Part shown: positions 1 through 5,719 of the stretch, piece by piece
How the letters are laid out: the number at the start of each line of letters is the position of its first letter
How positions within the stretch are numbered: position 1 is the first letter of the stretch
Assembly (NCBI GenBank): GCA_902796895.1
Contig: CADBQV010000254.1
Location: 1 to 5,719, forward strand
Direction: 5' to 3'
DNA length: 5,719 bases
From: an uncultured Erysipelotrichaceae bacterium
Lineage (GTDB): Bacteria; Bacillota_I; Bacilli_A; Acholeplasmatales; Anaeroplasmataceae
The notes under the pieces: model-generated
Databases searched by the model: none
What the model saw: only the letters and a program-made list of their open reading frames with translations
What the model was told of the DNA's origin: nothing
Position numbers and translations under genes: made by a program

Positions 1-222
1 GATGCTCATTCACTTGCTGATAATTATTCAATATATAATATTGATAATCAAACATCTCCTAAGAAATTAGGACATAATGATTATTACCTAGATTATCAAA
101 ATGGTTCATATAGAGTAGATTTATTTGGCCTAACTAAAGGTAGCCACAAATTTATGGTAGTACCTGAAATATCAGGAACTGATGTATTAAAATATGCATC
201 ACAAGCATCCGTAGAAGTAGAT
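1..222 (+). other. Fn3-like domain, truncated at the window edge (protein domain)
   Basis: The first 74 codons are the C-terminal part of a beta-sandwich domain that sits directly before lyase module A. It aligns by eye with the complete copy before module B: NDYYLDYQNGSYRVDLFGL against SSNYYRVDIVGIKEG, then KFMVVPEISG against LKIVPVNG. Both end in a strand leading into an R-[SE]-GFA sequence at the start of the lyase. It is probably a structural spacer or accessory domain. The Fn3 label rests on size, position and strand pattern, not on a strong signature. Confidence 0.55.
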
Positions 223-3200
223 TCTTATGATAGATCAGGCTTTGCACATTACAACTATACAGCTGGTGTTGGTGCATATAAGGATAATGGTGAATTAAAA
301 GAAAATGCTATTGTTTTATATGTAACTGATAATAATAAAAATACTGTTGAATTATCATATGCAGGAATTACAGTTAAAGGTATTGGTAATATCTTAAATT
401 CATCAGGACAAACAGCTCAAACTATGCCTAATACAAACCAAGGTATTTTAAAGAAGCTTGCAGAAAATAATATTCCACTTGTTATAAGATTTGTAGGTGT
501 TGTATCTAATACAGGCTTGTATCATGATGGTACATTTAATGCATCAAATAACCCATTAATTGAAGGTTTAACACATTATGATTCAACAGATTGTGGTGGT
601 ACTGTTGGTGATAATGGTCATATGGCACGTATTAAATCTGGTAAGGATATAACAATTGAAGGTGTTGGAGAGGGTGCAACAATTGATGGATTTGGTTTCC
701 ATTTTATGGCAGAATCTTCAGCAACAAATTTAGGTAAATCTTTTGAAGTAAGAAATCTAAAATTTATTAATACACCAGAAGATGCAGTAGGTATGGAAGG
801 CGTACAATCTGGTTCAACACTTACAGCTAGCGTTGAACGTTGCTGGATTCACAATAATGAATTTTACTGTCCACATATTGAAAACCCTGCAGAATCAGAT
901 AAAGCACAAGGAGATGGTTCATGTGATTTCAAGCGTGGTCAATATTTCACATGTAGCTATAACTATTTTGAAGCATGTCATAAGACAAATTTAGTTGGTG
1001 CATCAGATTCTAACTTACAATTTAATTTGACATATCATCATAATTATTGGTATTTATGTGAATCAAGAGGTCCTCTTGCAAGACAAGCTAATATTCATAT
1101 GTATAATAATATTTTCTTTGGTCAAATCTCATATGCGATGAACCCAAGAGCTAATGCATATATTTATTCTGAATATAATTTATTCTATGCTTGTAAAAAC
1201 CCAATGCAAGTTAAAAGCGGTGCAATAAAGAGCTATAATGATGTATTTTCAAGTGCAATAGGTGATATGCAAGGAACAATAGTTACTGATAAAAATCAAA
1301 AAGTATCTTCAGGAAATACATATGAAAACTTTGATACTATTGATGGACAATCTTATATCAAAACTGGTGATTATCTACTTCAAACAGATATGGTAGAAGC
1401 TAAGAAAGTTATAATGGCTAATTGTGGTACATATAAAGCTTCTAATAAAAAAGCAAGTGATATGACAATGCAAGATGTTTCATATCTAAAGGTAGTAGCA
1501 CCTAATGCAACTGTTAATAATATTAATGTAACATCTGAAAAGAAAACAGTTACTCCAGGTAAAATGTCAAATAGTGTTTATGCATTTAAGATTGATAATA
1601 ACGCAACTGTAAAAATCACTTATGCATCAGATTCAGATACTCAAACTGGCGTATTAATGAATGAAGCAGGTATTTCATTAATGAAAGCATCAGGAAGCAT
1701 AATGCTTAAACCTGGTACATATTATATTCAATGTAATAATATCCAAGCTGGTGAAGCTAAATCATTAACATTATTCTCATTTAAGGAATTTACAATTTCA
1801 CAAATTGAATTTGAATTATTTAATTCAGCAGAATTAGATAATCAATTAAAAGATGAATTTAATCAATTATGTGATTTAATCCCTTCAAATATCGAATATA
1901 ATGATGATTCATATAATAAGATTAATAATGCTTTAAATAAATATGAATCATTACCAGCAAATGTTAAAAATGAGGTTACAACAAATTATAATAAAGTAAT
2001 TAGTGCCTTAAATACATATAAAACAAAAGGTATATCTTATGTTGAAGGAAAGATTAATGAAATAATTACTCCAGTTACAAAGGATAATTCTAATTTAGTA
2101 TTTAAAGCAAGAGAAGCTTATAATGAATTAATATCTAAAATTGCTGATGCAAGTGTTTCTAATTTAAATAAATTAACTGAAGCAGAAGCAATGCTTGAAG
2201 ATGTTGCAGTTGCTATATTCCATGAAAAAGTTAATGCATTACCAGCAAGTGCATCTTATACAGAAGAATGCAAAGCATTAATTGATGATGCAATTGCTGC
2301 ATATGAAATACTTACATTAGATCAACAACAACTAAGTGAAGTTATAACTGATTATAATAAATTAATGTCTTTTAAAAATGCATATGATTTATTAGAAATA
2401 GAAGCTAATAAGATTACAATTTCATTTGTTGCAGAAGGCTTATCTATAGATCCAGTAAGAATTAGTAAAAATTCTAAAGTAACACTTCCAAGTGTATCTA
2501 AAGATGGGTATAGACTTGAAGGATGGTATACAAATAGTGGCTTAACTACACCATTCAATTCAAATTCAACATTAACTGAAAATACAACATTATATGCTAA
2601 ATTTATTAAGCAATATGAAGTTACATTTAAAGATAGTGAATCTAATTTAATTTCAACTATTAAGGTTGATAAGGATTCATCACTTACAAATTTAGTACCA
2701 TCTGCACCATATATTGCAGGTTATAAATTTAAATATTGGTCAACTCAATTAAATGGCACATCAATTGACTTATCAGATGGCGTTACATCTAATTTAGTAT
2801 TATATGCAGTATATGAAGAATCAAGCATTATGCAAGTTAATGTAATTGAAAGTGGTGCTGATTTAGAAGCAGTGTATGCAGAATTTGAAGCATTTAATAA
2901 TATGACTGATTATAATGTTTACTATAAGCTATTAGGTAATTCATATAAATTAGCTGATAAAGAATTAATTAGATTATATAAAGATTCATCTAATTATTAT
3001 AGAGTTGATATAGTTGGTATTAAAGAAGGTAATTATTCATTAAAGATAGTACCAGTTAATGGAAATACTGAATTAAGTGAATCAGCAACTGAAATATCTA
3101 ATTTAAATGTTAAAGCACATATAAGAGAAGGATTTGCATTTGTAAATGGTACATCTAATGGTGCTTATGAAAATGATGGTACATTAAATTCTAAAGCAGA

Positions 3201-4938
3201 TGTAATTTATGTAACAAATGCTAATAAAGACACTATTAGCTATAATACAATTAATAAAGACGGTAAAAATGTTACAGTTACAGGTGTACAAAACATCATT
3301 ACAAATTTAAAGAGTAATAAAAATGCTAAACCATTAAGCATTAGATTTATTGGTAATATTTTAGACCCAGCTAATATGCCAAATGGTGATTTATATGTAG
3401 ATGGTGTTACAAGCGGTCTTACGATTGAAGGTATCGGTTTAGATGCAACAATGAATGGATTTGGTATTGTTGTTAAGAATTCAAGCAATGTTGAAATTAG
3501 AAATTTAGGATTCATGAATTGTAATTCAACTGAAGGCGATAGCATTGGTCTTCAACAAAAGAATGATCACGTATGGGTACATAACTGTGATATATTCTAT
3601 GGTGATGCAGGTAGTGATTCCGACCAAGCTAAGGGTGATGGTGCACTAGATACTAAGACATCAACATATATTACACATTCATTTAACCATTTCTTTGATA
3701 CAGGTAAATCAAATCTACAAGGTATGAAATCTGAATCAACTGATAATTATATTACATATCATCATAACTGGTATGATCATTCAGATTCACGTCATCCAAG
3801 AATTAGAACATGTACTGTTCATATTTATAATAACTATTTCGATGGTATTGCTAAATATGGTGTAGGTATGACTATGGGTGGTTCTGCATTTGTAGAAAAT
3901 AACTACTTTAGAAGTACAGCAACATTAAAGCCTATGTTAATATCTGGTCAAGGTACTGATGCACAAGGTGAAGGTACATTTAGTGGTGAAGCCGGTGGTA
4001 TCATTAAAGCATACAACAATAAATTTGATGGCAATGTATCTTATATTACACAAAAGGATAATCAAACATCATTTGATGCATATGAAGTAGATTCAAGAAA
4101 TGAAACTATTCCATCAAGCGTTAAAGCTTTATCTGGAGGTTCAATTTATAATAACTTCGATACTAATTCATCATTTATGTATACATATAATGTTGATACG
4201 CCAGATGATGCAAAATTAAATGTTACTAATTATGCAGGAAGAATCCAAGGTGGCGACTTCAAATGGACATTTAATAATGAAGTAGATGATAAAGATTATT
4301 CAGTTAATAAGAATTTAAAATCTGCATTAGTAAATTATAAGAGTAAATTAGTAAGTGTATTATCTTCAAATGGCGCACAAAATCAAGAGCAAGAAGAAAA
4401 TGAATTAACTGCAAATGATGTAATTGCATTAATTAATGCACTTCCAAATCCAAGTAGTGTAACATTAGATGATACAGCAGCTATTTATGATGCAAGAAGT
4501 AATTATAATAAATTATCAGATACTGAAAAGGAAAAAGTTACAAATTATTCTAAATTACAAGAATGCTTACAAGCATTAAATAATTTAGGTGGTAACGAAG
4601 AACCAACAAGTTCTGAATTATATTCTATTCCTTATAGTGGATCATTCTTTAATGTAGTAGGTAATACAACAACTAAGGCTGGAACAAGAACATATAATTC
4701 TAACACTTATACAACAGCATTAAAGATGGAATCATCAACAAATGTTTCATTTACATTAAATAAGAAAGCTACAATTAAAATCGTATTAAGTCAAAGTGGC
4801 AATAATAATGTAAAAGTTGATGGTGTAAAAACTACAGGAAATAGTGATAATATAATTGTTATGGAATTAGAAGCAGGAACTCATACAATCACAAAAGCTG
4901 ATGTAGCATACATATTCGTAATATCTATAGAATATTAA
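1..4938 (+). CDS. Multi-modular secreted pectate lyase with two PL1 modules (5' partial)
   Basis: The reading frame is open from base 1 to the TAA at 4936-4938, giving 1,645 visible residues (numbered from codon 1 at base 1). The protein should cleave de-esterified pectin (polygalacturonate) outside the cell by calcium-dependent beta-elimination. Order seen: Fn3-like remnant (1-74), PL1 module A (81-446), beta-rich domain (504-598), three helical repeats (618-798), two InlB B-repeats (804-939), Fn3-like (944-1037), PL1 module B (1044-1388), helical repeat (1470-1528), beta-rich C-terminal domain (1539-1645). The ATG at base 154 is not the start: the 51 codons before it match the second Fn3-like domain (YRVDLFGLTKG versus YRVDIVGIKEG) and no ribosome binding site precedes it. 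The signal peptide must lie upstream. The C-terminus ends in VISIEY with no LPXTG, membrane helix, SLH or dockerin, so any cell attachment must be upstream or non-covalent. The lyase assignment is very secure; fine substrate preference is not. Confidence 0.95.
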   Translation, partial: DAHSLADNYSIYNIDNQTSPKKLGHNDYYLDYQNGSYRVDLFGLTKGSHKFMVVPEISGTDVLKYASQASVEVDSYDRSGFAHYNYTAGVGAYKDNGELKENAIVLYVTDNNKNTVELSYAGITVKGIGNILNSSGQTAQTMPNTNQGILKKLAENNIPLVIRFVGVVSNTGLYHDGTFNASNNPLIEGLTHYDSTDCGGTVGDNGHMARIKSGKDITIEGVGEGATIDGFGFHFMAESSATNLGKSFEVRNLKFINTPEDAVGMEGVQSGSTLTASVERCWIHNNEFYCPHIENPAESDKAQGDGSCDFKRGQYFTCSYNYFEACHKTNLVGASDSNLQFNLTYHHNYWYLCESRGPLARQANIHMYNNIFFGQISYAMNPRANAYIYSEYNLFYACKNPMQVKSGAIKSYNDVFSSAIGDMQGTIVTDKNQKVSSGNTYENFDTIDGQSYIKTGDYLLQTDMVEAKKVIMANCGTYKASNKKASDMTMQDVSYLKVVAPNATVNNINVTSEKKTVTPGKMSNSVYAFKIDNNATVKITYASDSDTQTGVLMNEAGISLMKASGSIMLKPGTYYIQCNNIQAGEAKSLTLFSFKEFTISQIEFELFNSAELDNQLKDEFNQLCDLIPSNIEYNDDSYNKINNALNKYESLPANVKNEVTTNYNKVISALNTYKTKGISYVEGKINEIITPVTKDNSNLVFKAREAYNELISKIADASVSNLNKLTEAEAMLEDVAVAIFHEKVNALPASASYTEECKALIDDAIAAYEILTLDQQQLSEVITDYNKLMSFKNAYDLLEIEANKITISFVAEGLSIDPVRISKNSKVTLPSVSKDGYRLEGWYTNSGLTTPFNSNSTLTENTTLYAKFIKQYEVTFKDSESNLISTIKVDKDSSLTNLVPSAPYIAGYKFKYWSTQLNGTSIDLSDGVTSNLVLYAVYEESSIMQVNVIESGADLEAVYAEFEAFNNMTDYNVYYKLLGNSYKLADKELIRLYKDSSNYYRVDIVGIKEGNYSLKIVPVNGNTELSESATEISNLNVKAHIREGFAFVNGTSNGAYENDGTLNSKADVIYVTNANKDTISYNTINKDGKNVTVTGVQNIITNLKSNKNAKPLSIRFIGNILDPANMPNGDLYVDGVTSGLTIEGIGLDATMNGFGIVVKNSSNVEIRNLGFMNCNSTEGDSIGLQQKNDHVWVHNCDIFYGDAGSDSDQAKGDGALDTKTSTYITHSFNHFFDTGKSNLQGMKSESTDNYITYHHNWYDHSDSRHPRIRTCTVHIYNNYFDGIAKYGVGMTMGGSAFVENNYFRSTATLKPMLISGQGTDAQGEGTFSGEAGGIIKAYNNKFDGNVSYITQKDNQTSFDAYEVDSRNETIPSSVKALSGGSIYNNFDTNSSFMYTYNVDTPDDAKLNVTNYAGRIQGGDFKWTFNNEVDDKDYSVNKNLKSALVNYKSKLVSVLSSNGAQNQEQEENELTANDVIALINALPNPSSVTLDDTAAIYDARSNYNKLSDTEKEKVTNYSKLQECLQALNNLGGNEEPTSSELYSIPYSGSFFNVVGNTTTKAGTRTYNSNTYTTALKMESSTNVSFTLNKKATIKIVLSQSGNNNVKVDGVKTTGNSDNIIVMELEAGTHTITKADVAYIFVISIEY
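241..1338 (+). other. PL1 pectate lyase catalytic module A (protein domain)
   Basis: This is a right-handed beta-helix lyase module of about 365 residues. The calcium and catalytic landmarks of family PL1 are visible: GDGSCD, with D305 and D309 at the positions of Erwinia PelC E166 and D170; CHKTNLVG, with K328 matching PelC K190; LTYHHNYW; and SRGPLAR, with R356 and R361 matching the catalytic R218 and R223. HMYNNIFFG follows, as in the family. The leucine in RxPLxR resembles the PelC type as I recall it. The usual Asp of the vWIDH motif, a calcium ligand, is replaced by His in CWIHNNEF (H284). The module has nine cysteines and an expanded loop between the IRFVG strand and the DITIEG strand (about 50 residues, versus about 22 in module B). 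It is likely active; the numbering comes from hand alignment to remembered family motifs. Confidence 0.9.
1510..1794 (+). other. Beta-rich domain after lyase module A (protein domain)
   Basis: Residues about 504-598 look like a small beta-sandwich: VYAFKIDNNATVKITYAS, a GVLMNEAG turn, then IMLKPGTYYIQ and SLTLFSFKEF. The pattern [SV]xxF-K-ATxKI, then a short 'ligand' hairpin, then L-x-[AP]-G-T-[YH] is repeated in the C-terminal domain of the same protein. Domains of this sort commonly follow secreted pectate lyases and may bind polysaccharide; carbohydrate binding here is inference. Confidence 0.5.
1852..2394 (+). repeat. Three tandem three-helix repeats (protein-level repeat)
   Basis: Residues about 618-798 contain three diverged units of about 57-65 residues, rich in Asn, Ala, Leu, Glu and Lys and predicted helical. 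Each has a first helix ending near a proline (LCDLIPSN, INEIITPVT, VNALPASA), a second helix (YNKINNALNKYESL, VFKAREAYNELI, CKALIDDAIAAYEIL), and a third with NYNK, LNKL or DYNKL. They resemble the FIVAR-like or 'ALP...ARxAYxxL' repeats of surface proteins in low-GC Gram-positives. They probably form a flexible stalk separating the two lyase halves. At the DNA level they are too diverged to be direct repeats. Confidence 0.7.
2410..2817 (+). repeat. Two InlB B-repeats (Listeria-Bacteroides repeat, protein-level)
   Basis: Residues about 804-939 are two adjacent beta-grasp-like repeats of the InlB B-repeat family. The first reads ITISFVAEG, KVTLPSVSKDGYRLEGWYTN, then TLTENTTLYAKF. The second reads YEVTFKDSESN, then AGYKFKYWSTQLNG and SNLVLYAVY. 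The hallmark G-Y/F-x-x-x-x-W and L-Y-A-x-[FY] motifs are present in both. Such repeats are structural spacers in surface and secreted proteins and some mediate wall or glycan contact. Here they divide the lyase A half from the lyase B half. Confidence 0.88.
2830..3111 (+). other. Second Fn3-like domain, before lyase module B (protein domain)
   Basis: Residues about 944-1037 form a beta-rich domain (VNVIESGADLEAVYAEFEAF ... YNVYYKLLG ... YRVDIVGIKEGNYSLKIVPV). The YYRVDIVGI and KIVPV strands are shared with the truncated copy at the window start, which shows that the Fn3-like domain and the lyase were duplicated or acquired as a unit. No catalytic residues are recognisable. Its likely role is as a folding or spacing partner of module B. 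Confidence 0.55.
3130..4164 (+). other. PL1 pectate lyase catalytic module B (protein domain)
   Basis: This second beta-helix lyase module, about 345 residues, is only distantly similar to module A. It carries VWVHNCDIFYG, AKGDGALD with calcium-site D1213 and D1217, TGKSNLQG with K1236, ITYHHNWYDHSDSRHPRIR with R1264, R1267 and R1269 in the full RxPRxR form, and VHIYNNYFDG. The DSRHPRIR and WVHNC wording is what I associate with the pectate lyase group common in gut Bacteroides and Firmicutes (probably PL1 subfamily 2; subfamily placement is inference). All expected catalytic residues are present except the Asp of WIDH, which is His (H1194) here as in module A. The module is followed by GTFSGEAGG and a further strand reading IYNNFDT, which is matched by TYENFDT at the end of module A. 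Confidence 0.93.
4408..4584 (+). repeat. Fourth three-helix repeat, near the C-terminus (protein-level repeat)
   Basis: Residues about 1470-1528 are the best-conserved copy of the helical unit: VIALINALPNPSSVTLDD, AAIYDARSNYNKLSDTEKEK, then VTNYSKLQECLQALNNL. It follows an acidic QEQEENE linker and precedes the C-terminal beta-rich domain. Its match to the widespread 'ALP...VTL.D...ARxxYxxLsdxqKxxVxNyxkL' repeat of Firmicutes extracellular proteins supports the same reading of the weaker central copies. Confidence 0.7.
4615..4935 (+). other. C-terminal beta-rich domain, possible carbohydrate-binding module (protein domain)
   Basis: Residues about 1539-1645 close the protein. Visible strands are TTALKMESSTNVSFTL, ATIKIVLSQ, NNVKVDGVKTT, IIVMELEAGTHTITKAD and YIFVISIEY. 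The 'KVDG ... LEAGTHTITK' wording recurs in terminal domains of many secreted gut glycanases and pectate lyases, to my recollection. It resembles the domain following module A, so each catalytic module has one such companion. There is no sorting signal after it. A glycan-binding role is plausible but not shown by any aromatic platform I can identify. Confidence 0.55.
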
Positions 4939-4945
4939 GAAATTC

Positions 4946-4975
4946 GGATGGATTATAATGTCCATCCTTTTTCTT
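4946..4975 (+). terminator. Rho-independent terminator of the lyase gene
   Basis: A perfect 7-bp stem, GGATGGA (4946-4952) with TCCATCC (4961-4967), extendable by one T-G pair, encloses a 6-8 base loop and is followed at once by TTTTTCTT (4968-4975). The hairpin begins 8 bases after the stop codon. It should end the lyase transcript and isolate it from the downstream gene. Confidence 0.88.
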
Positions 4976-5068
4976 ATATATAATTATGCCAAAATGTTTT
5001 TAATTGTATTTAGGATATGATTTAGACCTGTTTTAATAGAATAAATCGTATGAAATATTGGTAATTCA
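4976..5068. other. AT-rich intergenic stretch with no recognisable element
   Basis: The 93 bases between the terminator and the next promoter contain no open frame of note, no RNA gene and no clear inverted repeat. I see no c-di-GMP riboswitch signature. An upstream regulatory site for the following gene could lie here but none can be named. Confidence 0.5.
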
Positions 5069-5097
5069 TTGACATTTGTTTTATATTTTTTTATAAT
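5069..5097 (+). promoter_or_regulatory. Consensus sigma-A (sigma-70 type) promoter
   Basis: TTGACA (5069-5074) and TATAAT (5092-5097) are exact consensus hexamers with the optimal 17-base spacer. Transcription would start near 5104, leaving a leader of about 30 bases before the ATG at 5136. Two perfect hexamers at ideal spacing suggest strong, probably constitutive expression of the diguanylate cyclase gene, although AT-rich DNA raises the background for -10-like boxes. Confidence 0.85.
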
Positions 5098-5122
5098 TAA
5101 ATTAATAAAAATTCGATTAAAA

Positions 5123-5128
5123 AAGGGG
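5123..5128 (+). promoter_or_regulatory. Ribosome binding site of the GGDEF gene
   Basis: AAGGGG lies 7 bases before the ATG at 5136. It is the only G-rich run in the area, and an in-frame TAA at 5118-5120 rules out an earlier start, so it fixes the start codon. Confidence 0.88.
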
Positions 5129-5135
5129 CGATTAT

Positions 5136-5719
5136 ATGTATACAGCCGAAGATTTAAAAAAATATAACTATTTTGATGGTGCAGAATTAAATTATGTACT
5201 AGATTCTCTAACTGGAGTAATATCTAGACAATATATATTAGATTTTGCCAGACAATTAGTTGAAGATAAAAAACCATTTGTAATGTGCATGATGGACTTA
5301 GATAACTTTAAATATATAAATGATTCATACGGACATAAAGCTGGTGACCAATGCTTGAAAACAATTGGTGATGGCTTAATTGAATGTGTTGGTAACGAAG
5401 GAATAGTTGGTCGTTTTGGTGGCGATGAATTCGTAATTTTATATTTTAAATCAGTAGATTATAATGATGTTCATGCATTCTTTGAAAGATTATTTGCTCA
5501 AAGCGGTGCAGTAAGAAAAATGATTTATATTGAAAATGTAAGAATATTTATTACAGCAACTGTAGGATGTGCAACATTCCCTAAGGATGCAGATAATTAT
5601 AATGAATTATTTATGAAGATGGATAAGGCATTATATAGAGGTAAATCTAAAGGTAGAAACTGTTATATTATATATGTTCATGAAAAGCATAAAGATATAG
5701 TAGTTAATGAAAGAGGAAC
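5136..5719 (+). CDS. GGDEF-domain diguanylate cyclase (3' partial)
   Basis: The gene runs off the window after 194 complete codons. The product would make cyclic di-GMP from two GTP in the cytoplasm. It starts MYTAEDLKKYNYFDG, with only about 20 residues before the GGDEF domain (about 20-180) and no membrane segment or sensor domain ahead of it. Landmarks: DSLTGVISR (23-31, the DxLT entry motif), MMDLDNFKYINDSYGHKAGD (52-71, metal-binding D54 and the nucleotide-binding N62/D71 region), RFGGDEF (93-99, a canonical active site), TATVGCATFP (140-149) and MDKALYRGKSKGRN (162-175). The RxxD inhibitory site expected five residues before GGDEF is absent (GNEG there), so product inhibition through that site is unlikely. 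After residue 180 the chain continues (YVHEKHKDIVVNERG), so a C-terminal extension or second domain may follow. It has its own promoter and is separated from the lyase gene by a terminator. Confidence 0.93.
   Translation, partial: MYTAEDLKKYNYFDGAELNYVLDSLTGVISRQYILDFARQLVEDKKPFVMCMMDLDNFKYINDSYGHKAGDQCLKTIGDGLIECVGNEGIVGRFGGDEFVILYFKSVDYNDVHAFFERLFAQSGAVRKMIYIENVRIFITATVGCATFPKDADNYNELFMKMDKALYRGKSKGRNCYIIYVHEKHKDIVVNERG

Noticed and set aside
1066..1083. RGPLAR in lyase module A as an inactivating change of the RxPRxR motif
   Set aside because: The first and last arginines, the ones equivalent to the PelC catalytic residues, are kept, and the RxPLxR form occurs in active PelC-type enzymes as I recall.
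2352..2558. 68-codon open frame on the minus strand
   Set aside because: It lies antisense inside the helical-repeat and InlB-repeat coding region, has no ribosome binding site or recognisable product, and is a shadow of the lyase gene.
3240..3545. 101-codon open frame on the minus strand
   Set aside because: It is antisense to conserved lyase module B sequence; its hydrophobic look comes from reverse reading of Asn/Lys-rich codons. There is no supporting start signal.
4954..4959. TATAAT in the terminator loop as a possible -10 box
   Set aside because: No -35-like hexamer is found about 17 bases upstream, and the sequence is explained as the loop of the hairpin.
4976..5135. c-di-GMP riboswitch or other structured leader upstream of the GGDEF gene
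   Set aside because: The predicted leader is only about 30 bases and no conserved riboswitch core or stable stems are visible in the AT-rich intergenic sequence.
1..5719. Mycoplasma-type genetic code (TGA as Trp)
   Set aside because: All seven Trp codons in the lyase are TGG and no frame needs a TGA read-through.

Overview
The window comes from a very AT-rich, low-GC Gram-positive-type bacterium, most likely an anaerobic member of the Bacilli/Mollicutes-related or clostridial Firmicutes from a gut or plant-fibre habitat. The clues are strong use of A/T-ending codons, a TATAAT/TTGACA promoter, an AAGGGG ribosome binding site, InlB-type repeats and three-helix 'ALP...DARSNYNKLSD...' repeats in a surface or secreted protein. 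All seven tryptophans of the large protein are TGG and no in-frame TGA is read through, so nothing suggests the mycoplasma genetic code. The exact lineage is inference.

Positions 1-4938 (+) are the 3' part of one giant gene for a secreted multi-modular pectin-degrading enzyme, with at least 1,645 residues in the window. Its real start lies upstream of base 1; the first ATG, at 154, is internal. The visible order is: truncated Fn3-like domain, polysaccharide lyase family 1 (PL1) module A, small beta-sandwich-like domain, three three-helix repeats, two InlB B-repeats, a second Fn3-like domain, PL1 module B, a fourth three-helix repeat, and a second beta-sandwich-like C-terminal domain. The block Fn3-PL1-beta domain therefore occurs twice, but the two lyase modules are strongly diverged and look like different PL1 subfamilies.

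A good rho-independent terminator lies directly behind the stop codon (4946-4975). About 90 AT-rich bases with nothing recognisable follow, then a perfect-consensus sigma-A promoter (5069-5097) and a strong Shine-Dalgarno site.

These drive a second gene (5136 to the window end, +, 3' truncated) for a soluble GGDEF diguanylate cyclase with an intact active site but no RxxD inhibitory site. It is a separate transcription unit, and nothing in the sequence ties c-di-GMP signalling to the lyase beyond adjacency. I see no RNA genes, CRISPR, insertion sequences or defence-like system, and no convincing new system; the most notable object is the tandem, heterologous two-lyase enzyme.
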